In this document: piece after piece, positions 1-11,300 of the stretch
Position numbering within the stretch: position 1 is the stretch's first letter
Layout: the number at the start of each line of letters is the position of its first letter
NCBI RefSeq assembly: GCF_037975245.1
Contig: NC_092567.1
Coordinates: forward strand, 5,278,214-5,342,213
Direction: 5' to 3'
Origin: Apostichopus japonicus
Lineage: Eukaryota; Echinodermata; Holothuroidea; Aspidochirotida; Stichopodidae
DNA: 64,000 nucleotides
Notes under the pieces: model-generated
Seen by the model: the letters and a program-made list of their open reading frames with translations, nothing else
Database searches by the model: none
What the model was told of the DNA's origin: nothing
Program-made: the position numbers and the translations under genes

Positions 1-3000
1 CTCATTGCATGTGGCAAGTGGTGTGGGTTACTATGGAATCAGGTACCGTATACAGGGTCAGACCTCCATAACGCCCTAATAATGTGATATTATGTATAAA
101 TAATGTTTTGATGTCATTCCACTAGTTGAGTGGGAATGAGGGGTGGGGATGATTGGAAAGCCCTAATCAGAATATATGCTGTTGCATGTGCTACATTCAT
201 ACAATTTGATATATTATAGAGAAAATAGGGATGTACACTGTTATGGCTTTATCCTATTGTTTGAGAAAGATTTTTTTTACCATTTCCAACAGCATAGATT
301 AAGGTGATGTATATTAAATGTAATGTCGAAGGTTTTTTTTTCAACTATTAGGGTCCCCATAATGTTTGTGAGAATTTAATGAGTAGTCTAACATTAATTT
401 TTGACCATCTTATTTCCACCGTTTCAAAGTTTTGTTGTCATTCCAAATTGATGAACTGCTTAATCTCAAATACATCAGTGTAGAAAATAACCTTGTCCAA
501 CTTTTACAGGCTCCACCCATATGTGGAACCATCATGTGGGGCAGAAGGCGGGGGGGGGGGTGTTGCTGGAGGGGGAAACTGGGAAAACAGCTATATGTAG
601 GTTCTAGGGCTATCATTAGGATCACATATTTGAAAGCATAGGATTTTATGTGTATTCATCCTTGTTGAATGGGATGGAGGGTCGGGGAGGGGGGAGGGGG
701 GTCCAAGTGACTTGGCTGCCCTCTTGGTCGTCTATTTGCTTTTCACCCTGCTACGTAAAGTTTGATATGTCCTGAAAATTACAGTTTGTACACTATCACT
801 CTATCTAGCTCATTGCATATGTCAAGTGGTGTGGGTTACTATGGAATTAGGTATCCTATACAGGGTCAGACCTCCATAACGCCCTAATATTGTGATATTA
901 TGTATAAATAATGTTTTGATGTCATTCCACTAGTTGAGTGGGAATCAGGGGTGGGGATGATTGGAAAGCCCTAATCAGAATATATGCTGTTGCATGTGCA
1001 ACATTCATACAATTTGATATATTATAGAGAAAATAGGGATGTACACTGTTATGGCTTTCTCCTATTGATTGAGAAAGATTTATTTTACCATTTCCAACAG
1101 CATAGATTAAGGTGATGTATATTAAATGTAAAGTAGAATGTTTTTTTTCCAACTATTAGGGTCCGCATAATGTTTGTGAGAATTTAATGAACAGTCTAAT
1201 ATTAATTTTTGACCATCTTATTTCCACCGTTTCAAAGTTTTGTTGTCATTCCAAATTGATGAACTGCTTAATCTCAAATACATCAGTGTAGAAAATAACC
1301 TTGTCCAACTTTTACAGGCTCCACCCATATGTGGAACCATCATGTGGGGCAGAAGGCGGGGGGGGGGGGTGTTGCTGGAGGGGGAAACTGGGAAAACAGC
1401 TATATGTAGGTTCTAGGGCTATCATTAGGATCACATATTTGAAAGCATAGGATTTTATGTGTATTCATCCTTGTTGAATGGGATGGAGGGTCGGGGAGGG
1501 GGGAGGGGGGTCCAAGTGACTTGGCTGCCCTCTTGGTCGTCTATTTGCTTTTCACCCTGCTACGTAAAGTTTGATATGTCCTGAAAATTACAGTTTGTAC
1601 ACTATCACTCTATCTAGCTCATTGCATATGTCAAGTGGTGTGGGTTACTATGGAATTAGGTATCCTATACAGGGTCAGACCTCCATAACGCCCTAATATT
1701 GTGATATTATGTATAAATAATGTTTTGATGTCATTCCACTAGTTGAGTGGGAATCAGGGGTGGGGATGATTGGAAAGCCCTAATCAGAATATATGCTGTT
1801 GCATGTGCAACATTCATACAATTTGATATATTATAGAGAAAATAGGGATGTACACTGTTATGGCTTTCTCCTATTGATTGAGAAAGATTTATTTTACCAT
1901 TTCCAACAGCATAGATTAAGGTGATGTATATTAAATGTAAAGTAGAATGTTTTTTTTCCAACTATTAGGGTCCGCATAATGTTTGTGAGAATTTAATGAA
2001 CAGTCTAATATTAATTTTTGACCATCTTATTTCCACCGTTTCAAAGTTTTGTTGTCATTCCAAATTGATGAACTGCTTAATCTCAAATACATCAGTGTAG
2101 AAAATAACCTTGTCCAACTTTTACAGGCTCCACCCATATGTGGAACCATCATGTGGGGCAGAAGGCGGGGGGGGGGGTGTTGCTGGAGGGGGAAACTGGG
2201 AAAACAGCTATATGTAGGTTCTAGGGCTATCATTAGGATCACATATTTGAAAGCATAGGATTTTATGTGTATTCATCCTTGTTGAATGGGATGGAGGGTC
2301 GGGGAGGGGGGAGGGGGGTCCAAGTGACTTGGCTGCCCTCTTGGTCGTCTATTTGCTTTTCACCCTGCTACGTAAAGTTTGATATGTCCTGAAAATTACA
2401 GTTTGTACACTATCACTCTATCTAGCTCATTGCATATGTCAAGTGGTGTGGGTTACTATGGAATTAGGTATCCTATACAGGGTCAGACCTCCATAACGCC
2501 CTAATATTGTGATATTATGTATAAATAATGTTTTGATGTCATTCCACTAGTTGAGTGGGAATCAGGGGTGGGGATGATTGGAAAGCCCTAATCAGAATAT
2601 ATGCTGTTGCATGTGCAACATTCATACAATTTGATATATTATAGAGAAAATAGGGATGTACACTGTTATGGCTTTCTCCTATTGTTTGAGAAAGATTTAT
2701 TTTACCATTTCCAACAGCATAGATTAAGGTGATGTATATTAAATGTAAAGTAGAATGTTTTTTTTCCAACTATTAGGGTCCCCATAATGTTTGTGAGAAT
2801 TTAATGAACAGTCTAATATTAATTTTTGACCATCTTATTTTCACCGTTTCAAAGTTTTGTTGTCATTCCAAATTGATGAACTGCTTAATCTCAAATACAT
2901 CAGTGTAGAAAATAACCTTGTCCAACTTTTACAGGCTCCACCCATATGTGGAACCATCATGTGGGGCAAAAGGGGGGGGGGGTGTTGCTGGAGGGGGAAA

Positions 3001-3230
3001 CTGGGAAAGCAGCTATATGTAGGTTCTAGGGCTATCATTAGGATCAAATATTTGAAAGCATAGGATTTTATGTGTATTCATCCTTGTTGAATGGGATGGA
3101 GGGTCGGGGAGGGGGGAAGGGGGTCCAATTGACTTGGCTGCCCTCTTGGTCGTCTATTTGCTTTTCTCCCTGCTACGTAAAGTTTGATATGTCCTGAAAA
3201 TTACAGTTTGTACACTATCACTCTATCTAG
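1..3230 (+). repeat. Left-arm satellite units 1-4
   Basis: Units begin at 1, 809, 1618 and 2426 (808, 809, 808 and 805 bp). They share states rare in the centre: catcatgtggggc before the poly-G tract, caaatacatcag, aaccttgtcc, gttttgttgtcattcc, and a final G-rich block with two six-G runs. Units 2 and 3 look almost base-for-base identical, and most of unit 1 matches them too, pointing to a very recent local duplication or an assembly expansion. The first ~120 bp of unit 1 resemble central units instead (gtggcaagtgg, aatcaggtaccgta), so unit 1 is itself a recombinant. Confidence 0.9.
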
Positions 3231-5627
3231 CTCATTGCATATGTCAAGTGGTGTGGGTTACTATGGAATTAGGTACCCTATACAGGGTCAGACCTCCATA
3301 ATGCCCTAATATTGTGATATTATGTATAAATAATGTTTTGATGTCATTCCACTAGTTGAGTGGGAATCAGGGGTGGGGATGATTGGAAAGCCCTAATCAG
3401 AATATCTGCTATTGCATGTGCTACATTCATACAATTTGATATATTAGAGAGAAAATAGGGATGTACACTGTTATGGCTTTCTCCTATTGTTTGAGAAAGA
3501 TTTTTTTTACCATTTCCAACAGCATAGATTAAGGTGATGTATATTAAATGTAAAGTAGAATGTTTTTTTTTCCAACTATTAGGGTCCCAATGTGTGTGAG
3601 AATTTAATGAACAGTCTAATATTAATTTTTGACCATCTTATTTCCACCGTTTCAAAGTTTTGTTGTCATTCCAAATTGATGAACTGCTTAATCTCAAATA
3701 CATCAGTGTAGAAAATAACCTTGTCCAACTTTTACAGGCTCCACCCATATGTGGAACCATCATGTGGGGCAAAAGGGGGGGGGGTGTTGCTGGAGGGGGA
3801 AACTGGGAAAGCAGCTATATGTAGGTTCTAGGGCTATCATTAGGATCAAATATTTGAAAGCATAGGATTTTATGTGTATTCATCCTTGTTGAATGGGATG
3901 GAGGGTCGGGGAGGGGTGGGGGGTCCAAGTGACTTGCGTGCCCTCTTGGTCGTCTATTTGCTTTTATCTTTGCTACATAAAGTTTGATATGTCCTGAAAA
4001 TTACAGTTTGTACACTATCACTCTATCTAGATCATTGCATGGGGCAAGTGGTGTGGGTTACTATGGAATCACGTACCGTATACAGGGTCAGACCTCCATA
4101 ACGCCCTAACAATGTGATATTATGTAAAAATAATGTTTTGATGTCATTCCACTAGTTGAGTGGGAATGAGGGGTGGGGATGATTGGAAAGCCCTAATCAG
4201 AATATATGCTATTGCATGTGCTGCATTCATACAATTTGATATATTAGAGAGAAAATAGGGATGTACACAGCTGTTATGGTTTTCTCCTATTGTTTGAGAT
4301 AGATTTTTTTTACCATTTCCAACAGCATAGATTAAGGTGATGTATATTAAATGTAATGTCAAAGGTTTTTTTTTTCAACTATTAGGGTCCCAATGTGTGT
4401 GAGAATTAATGAACAGTCTAATATTAATTTTTGACCATCTTATTTTCACCGTTTCAAAGTTTTGATGTCATTCCAAATTGATGAACTGCTAAATCTCAAA
4501 TACAACAGTGTAGAAAATTACCTTGTCCAACTTTTACAGGCTCCACCCATATGTGGAACCATCATGTGGGGCAAAAGGGGGAGGGGTTGCTGGAGGGGGA
4601 AACTGGGAAAGCAGCTATATGTAGGTTAGAGCTATCATTAGGATCAAATATTTGAAAGCATAGGATTTTATGTGTATTCATCCTTGTTGAATGGGATGGA
4701 GGGTAGGGGAGGGGTGGGGGGTGTCCAGTTGACTTGGCTGCCCTATTGTTCGTCTATTTGCTTTTCTCCCTGCTACGTAAAGTTTGATATGTCCTGAAAA
4801 TTACAGTTTGTACACTATCACTCTATCTAGCTCATTGCATATGTCAAGTGGTGTGGGTTACTATGGAATTAGGAACCCTATACAGGGTCAGACCTCCATA
4901 ACGCCCGAATAATGTGATATTATGTATAAATAATGTTTTGATGTCATTCCACTAGTTGAGTGGGAATGAGGGATGGGGATGATTGGAAAGCCCTTATCTG
5001 AATATATGCTGTTGCATGTGCTACATTCATACAATTTGATATATTAGAGAGAAAATAGGGATGTACACTGTTATGGCTTTCTACTATTGTTTGAGAAAGA
5101 TTTTTTTTACCATTTCCAACAGCATAGATTAAGGTGATGTATATTAAATGTAATGTCAAAGGGTTTTTTATCACTATTAGGGTCCCCATAATGTGTGTGA
5201 GAATTTAATGAACAGTCTAATATTAATTTTTGACCATCTTATTTTCACTGTTTCAAAGTTTTGATGTCATTCCAAATTGATGAACTGCTTAATCTCAAAT
5301 ACAACAGTGTAGAAAATTACCTTGTCCAACTTTTACAGGCTCCACCCATATGTGGAACCATCATGTGGGGCAAAAAGGGGGGGGGTTGCTAGAGGGGAAA
5401 CTGGGAAAGCAGCTATATGTAGGTTAGAGCTATCATTAGGATCAAATATTTGAAAGCATAGGATTTTATGTGTATTCATCCTTGTTGAATGGGATGGAGG
5501 GTCGGGGAGGGGTGGGGGTGTCCAATTGACTTGGCTGCCCTCTTGGTCGTCTATTTGCTTTTCTCCCTGCTACGTAAAGTTTGATATGTCCTGAAAATTA
5601 CAGTTTGTACACTATCACTCTATCTAG
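3231..5627 (+). repeat. Intermediate satellite units 5-7
   Basis: Units begin at 3231, 4031 and 4831 (800, 800 and 797 bp). They keep the left-arm state catcatgtggggc but show changes towards the central type: ttttgatgtc replaces ttttgttgtc in units 6 and 7, the last G-rich block changes to the ggggaggggtgggg form, and gttagagctat replaces gttctagggctat. Unit 6 opens with atcattgcatgggg, the central form. They therefore grade from the diverged left arm towards the homogenised centre. Confidence 0.85.
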
Positions 5628-6080
5628 CTCATTGCATATGTCAAGTGGTGTGGGTTACTATGGAATTAGGTACCCTATACAGGTACTATAAGGTACTATA
5701 AGTTTTGTTGTCATTCCAAATTGATGAACTGCTTAATCTCAAATGCATCAGTGTAGAAAATGATCTTGTCCAACTTTTACAGGCTCCACCCATATGTGGA
5801 ACCATAATGTTGGGCAAAAGGGAGGGGGTGGGGGGGTTGCTGGAGGGGGAAACTGGGAAAGCAGCTATATGTAGGTTAGAGCTATCATTAGGATCAAATA
5901 TTTGAAAGCATAGGATTTTATGTGTATTCATCCTTGTTGAATGGGATGGAGGGTCGGGGAGGGGTGGGGGGTGTCCAATTGACTTGGCTGCCCTATTGGT
6001 CGTCTATTTGCTTTTCTACCTGCTACGTAAAGTTTGATATGTCCTGAAAATTACAGTTTGTACACTATCACTCTATCTAG
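5628..6080 (+). repeat. Deleted satellite unit 8 (453 bp) with filler
   Basis: This unit starts in the left-arm form (ctcattgcatatgtcaag) but loses about 350 bp between the gtatacaggg region and the gttttgttgtcattcc region. The junction holds two tandem copies of aggtactata (5681-5700) that are absent from intact units. They resemble the nearby ggtaccctata and ggttactatgg, so they look like templated filler. To the right of the junction the unit has the central states (caaatgcatcag, gatcttgtcc, cataatgttggg). The junction thus coincides with the change from left-arm to central sequence type. Confidence 0.9.
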
Positions 6081-6880
6081 ATCATTGCATGTGGCAAGTG
6101 GTGTGGGTTACTATGGAATCAGGTACCGTATACAGGGTCAGACCTCCATAACGCCCTAATAATGTGATATTATGTATAATGTTTTGATGTCATTTCACTA
6201 GTTGAGTGGGAATGAGGGGTGGGGATGATTGGAAAGCCCTAATCAGAATATATATGCTGTTGCATGTGCTGTATTCATACAATTTGATATATCATAGAGA
6301 AAATAGGGATGTACACTTTTATGGCTTTCTCCTATTATTTGAGAAAGATTTTTTTACCATTTCCAACAGCATAGATTAAGGTGATGTATATTAAATGTAA
6401 AGTAGAAGGTTTTTTTTTCAACTATTAGGGTCCCCATAATGTGTGTGAGAATTTAATGAACATTCTAATATTAATTTTTGACCATCTTATTTTCACCGTT
6501 TCAAAGTTTTGATGTCATTCCAAATTGATGAACTGCTTAATCTCAAATACATCAGTGTAGAAAATGATCTTGTCCAACTTTTACAGGCTCCACCCATATG
6601 TGGAACCATAATGTTGGGCAAAAGGGGGGGGGGGGGATTGCTGAAGGGGGAAACTGGGAAAGCAGCTATATGTAGGTTAGAGCTATCATTAGGATCAAAT
6701 ATTTGAAAGCATAGGATTTTATGTGTATTCATCCTTGTTGAATGGGATGGAGGGTAGGGGAGGGGTGGGGGTGTCCAATTGACTTGGCTGCCCTATTGGT
6801 CGTCTATTTGCTTTTCTACCTGCTACGTAAAGTTTGATATGTCCTGAAAATTACAGTTTGTACACTATCACTCTATCTAG
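6081..6880 (+). repeat. Satellite unit 9 (800 bp)
   Basis: First full-length unit of the central array. It shares with units 10 and 14 a 5-bp shortening in the TATA-like region (tatgtataatg in place of tatgtataaataatg), the form ctattatttgag, and agtagaagg before the second T-tract. It is thus a relative of position A of the tetramer HOR that follows. It keeps caaatacatcag, a state otherwise seen at the array edges. Confidence 0.88.
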
Positions 6881-8225
6881 ATCATTGCATGGGGCAAGTG
6901 GTGTGGGTTACTATGGAATCAGGTACCGTATACAGGGTCAGACCTCCATAACGCCCTAATAATGTGATATTATGTATAATGTTTTGATGTCATTTCACTA
7001 GTTGAGTGGGAATGAGGGGTGGGGATGATTGGAAAGCCCTAATCAGAATATATATGCTGTTGCATGTGCTGTATTCATACAATTTGATATATCATAGAGA
7101 AAATAGGGATGTACACTGTTATGGCTTTCTCCTATTATTTGAGAAAGATTTTTTTACCATTTCCAACAGCATAGATTAAGGTGATGTATATTAAATGTAA
7201 AGTAGAAGGTTTTTTTTTCCAACTATTAGGGTCCCCATAATGTGTGTGAGAATTTAATGAACAGTCTAATATTAATTTTTGACCATCTTATTTTCAGCGT
7301 TTCAAAGTTTTGATGTCATTCCAAATTGATGAACTGCTTAATCTCAAATGCATCAGTGTAGAAAATGATCTTGTCCAACTTTTACAGGCTCCACCCATAT
7401 GTGGAACCATAATGTTGGGCAAAAGGGGGGGGGGGGGATTGCTGAAGGGGGAAACTGGGAAAGCAGCTATATGTAGGTTAGAGCTATCATTAGGATCAAA
7501 TATTTGAAAGCATAGGATTTTATGTGTATTCATCCTTGTTGAATGGGATGGAGGGTGGGGGAGGGGTGGGGGTGTCCAATTGACTTGGCTGCCCTATTGG
7601 TCGTCTATTTGCTTTTCTACCTGCTACGTAAAGTTTGATATGTCCTGAAAATTACAGTTTGTACACTATCACTCTATCTAGATCATTGCATGGGGCAAGT
7701 GGTGTGGGTTACTATGGAATCAGGTACCGTATACAGGGTCAGACCCTCATAACGCCCTAATAATGTGATATTATGTATAAATAATGTTTTGATGTCATTC
7801 CACTAGTTGAGTGGGAATGAGGGGTGGGGATGATTGGAAAGCCCTGATCAGAATATATATGCTGTTGCATGTGCTGTATCATACAATTTGATATATTAGA
7901 GAGAAAATAGGAATGTACACTGTTATGGCTTTCTCCTATTGTTTGAGAAAGATTTTTTTTACCATTTCCAACAGCATAGATTAAGGTGATGTATATTAAA
8001 TGTAATGTCAAAGTTTTTTTTTTTCAACTATTAGGGTTCCAATGTGTGTGAGAAATAATGAACAGTCTAATATTAATTTTTGACCATCTTATTTTCACCG
8101 TTTCAAAGTTTTGATGTCATTCCAAATTGATGAACTGCTTAATCTCAAATGCATCAGTGTAGAAAATGATCTTGTCCAACTTTTACAGGCTCCACCCATA
8201 TGTGGAACCATAATGTTGGGCAAAA

Positions 8226-8263
8226 GGGAGGGGGGGGGGGATGCTGGAGGGGGAAACTGGGAA
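8226..8263 (+). other. Variable poly-G tract region (representative, one per unit)
   Basis: A run of about 8-14 G, usually written gggagggg... and followed by ttgctggaggggg and aaactggg. It is present near offset 545 of every full unit, and its length varies even between otherwise close copies. It is a second possible quadruplex or triplex-prone site, about 130 bp before the four-run block. Length here is the most error-prone part of any assembly. Confidence 0.75.
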
Positions 8264-8354
8264 AGCAGCTATATGTAGGTTAGAGCTATCATTAGGATCA
8301 AATATTTGAAAGCATAGGATTTTATGTGTATTCATCCTTGTTGAATGGGATGGA

Positions 8355-8375
8355 GGGTCGGGGAGGGGTGGGGGG
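8355..8375 (+). other. G-quadruplex-type motif (representative, one per unit)
   Basis: Four G-runs of 3, 4, 4 and 6 are separated by the short loops TC, A and T, fitting the G3+ N1-7 pattern for a stable parallel quadruplex. An equivalent block lies near offset 675 of nearly every unit, including the 287-bp units. In units 1-4 it takes the form of longer runs (for example 679-701). Some units carry TA or TG in place of the TC loop, which keeps the pattern. All copies are on the + strand. Folding is inferred from pattern alone. Confidence 0.8.
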
Positions 8376-11300
8376 TGTCCAATTGACTTGGCTGCCCTAT
8401 TGGTCGTCTATTTGCTTTTCTACCTGCTACGTAAAGTTTGATATGTCCTGAAAATTACAGTTTGTACACTATCACTCTATCTAGATCATTGCATGTGGCA
8501 AGTGGTGTGGGTTACTATGGAATCAGGTACCGTATACAGGGTCAGACCTCCATAACGCCCTAATAATGTGATATTATGTATAAATAATGTTTTGATGTCA
8601 TTTCACTAGTTGAGTGGGAATGAGGGGTGGGGATGATTGGAAAGCCCTAATCAGACTATATATGCTGTTGCATGCATGTATTCATACAATTTGATATATT
8701 ATAGAGAAAATAGGGATGCATGTACACTGTTATGGCTTTCTCCTATTGTTTGAGAAAGATTTTTTTTACCATTTCCAACAGCATAGATTAAGGTGATGTA
8801 TATTAAATGTAATGTCAAAGGTTTTTTTTTTTTCAACTATTAGGGTCCCCATAATGTGTGTGAGAATTTAATGAACAGTCTAATATTAATTTTTGACCAT
8901 CTTATTTTCAGCGTTTCAAAGTTTTGATGTCATTCCAAATTGATGAACTGCTTAATCTCAAATGCATCAGTGTAGAAAATGATCTTGTCCAACTTTTACA
9001 GGCTCCACCCATATGTGGAACCATAATGTTGGGCAAAAGGGGGGGGGGATTGCTGAAGGGGGAAACTGGGAAAGCAGCTATATGTAGGTTAGAGCTATCA
9101 TTAGGATCAAATATTTGAAAGCATAGGATTTTATGTGTATTCATCCTTGTTGAATGGGATGGAGGGTAGGGGAGGGGTGGGGGTGTCCAATTGACTTGGC
9201 TGCCCTATTGGTCGTCTATTTGCTTTTCTACCTGCTACGTAAAGTTTGATATGTCCTGAAAATTACAGTTTGTACACTATCACTCTATCTAGATCATTGC
9301 ATGGGGCAAGTGGTGTGGGTTACTATGGAATCAGGTACCGTATACAGGGTCAGAACCTCATAACGCCCTAATAATGTGATATTATGTATAAATAATGTTT
9401 TGATGTCATTCCACTAGTTGAGTGGGAATGAGGGGTGGGGATGATTGGAAAGCCCTGATCAGAATATATATGCTGTTGCATGTGCTGTATCATACAATTT
9501 GATATATTATAGAGAAAATAGGAATGTACACTGTTATGGCTTTCTCCTATTGTTTGAGAAAGATTTTTTTTACCATTTCCAACAGCATAGATTAAGGTGA
9601 TGTATATTAAATGTAATGTCAAAGGTTTTTTTTTTCAACTATTAGGGTTCCAATGTGTGTGAGAAATAATGAACAGTCTAATATTAATTTTTGACCATCT
9701 TATTTTCACCGTTTCAAAGTTTTGATGTCATTCCAAATTGATGAACTGCTTAATCTCAAATGCATCAGTGTAGAAAATGATCTTGTCCAACTTTTACAGG
9801 CTCCACCCATATGTGGAACCATAATGTTGGGCAAAAGGGAGGGGGTGGGGGGGTTGCTGGAGGGGGAAACTGGGAAAGCAGCTATATGTAGGTTAGAGCT
9901 ATCATTAGGATCAAATATTTGAAAGCATAGGATTTTATGTGTATTCATCCTTGTTGAATGGGATGGAGGGTCGGGGAGGGGTGGGGGGTGTCCAATTGAC
10001 TTGGCTGCCCTATTGGTCGTCTATTTGCTTTTCTACCTGCTACGTAAAGTTTGATATGTCCTGAAAATTACAGTTTGTACACTATCACTCTATCTAGATC
10101 ATTGCATGGGGCAAGTGGTGTGGGTTACTATGGAATCAGGTACCGTATACAGGGTCAGACCTCCATAACGCCCTAATAATGTGATATTATGTATAATGTT
10201 TTGATGTCATTTCACTAGTTGAGTGGGAATGAGGGGTGGGGATGATTGGAAAGCCCTAATCAGAATATATATGCTGTTGCATGTGCTGTATTCATACAAT
10301 TTGATATATCATAGAGAAAATAGGGATGTACACTGTTATGGCTTTCTCCTATTATTTGAGAAAGATTTTTTTACCATTTCCAACAGCATAGATTAAGGTG
10401 ATGTATATTAAATGTAAAGTAGAAGGTTTTTTTTTCCAACTATTAGGGTCCCCATAATGTGTGTGAGAATTTAATGAACAGTCTAATATTAATTTTTGAC
10501 CATCTTATTTTCAGCGTTTCAAAGTTTTGATGTCATTCCAAATTGATGAACTGCTTAATCTCAAATGCATCAGTGTAGAAAATGATCTTGTCCAACTTTT
10601 ACAGGCTCCACCCATATGTGGAACCATAATGTTGGGCAAAAGGGGGGGGGGATTGCTGAAGGGGGAAACTGGGAAAGCAGCTATATGTAGGTTAGAGCTA
10701 TCATTAGGATCAAATATTTGAAAGCATAGGATTTTATGTGTATTCATCCTTGTTGAATGGGATGGAGGGTGGGGGAGGGGTGGGGGTGTCCAATTGACTT
10801 GGCTGCCCTATTGGTCGTCTATTTGCTTTTCTACCTGCTACGTAAAGTTTGATATGTCCTGAAAATTACAGTTTGTACACTATCACTCTATCTAGATCAT
10901 TGCATGGGGCAAGTGGTGTGGGTTACTATGGAATCAGGTACCGTATACAGGGTCAGACCCTCATAACGCCCTAATAATGTGATATTATGTATAAATAATG
11001 TTTTGATGTCATTCCACTAGTTGAGTGGGAATGAGGGGTGGGGATGATTGGAAAGCCCTGATCAGAATATATATGCTGTTGCATGTGCTGTATCATACAA
11101 TTTGATATATTAGAGAGAAAATAGGAATGTACACTGTTATGGCTTTCTCCTATTGTTTGAGAAAGATTTTTTTTACCATTTCCAACAGCATAGATTAAGG
11201 TGATGTATATTAAATGTAATGTCAAAGGTTTTTTTTTTCAACTATTAGGGTTCCAATGTGTGTGAGAAATAATGAACAGTCTAATATTAATTTTTGACCA

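Noticed and set aside
481-515. Splice-acceptor-like text (cttttacag before gctcc, and accatttccaacag before catag) in each unit
   Set aside because: Pyrimidine-AG text is common, and no coding exon or donor site accompanies it.
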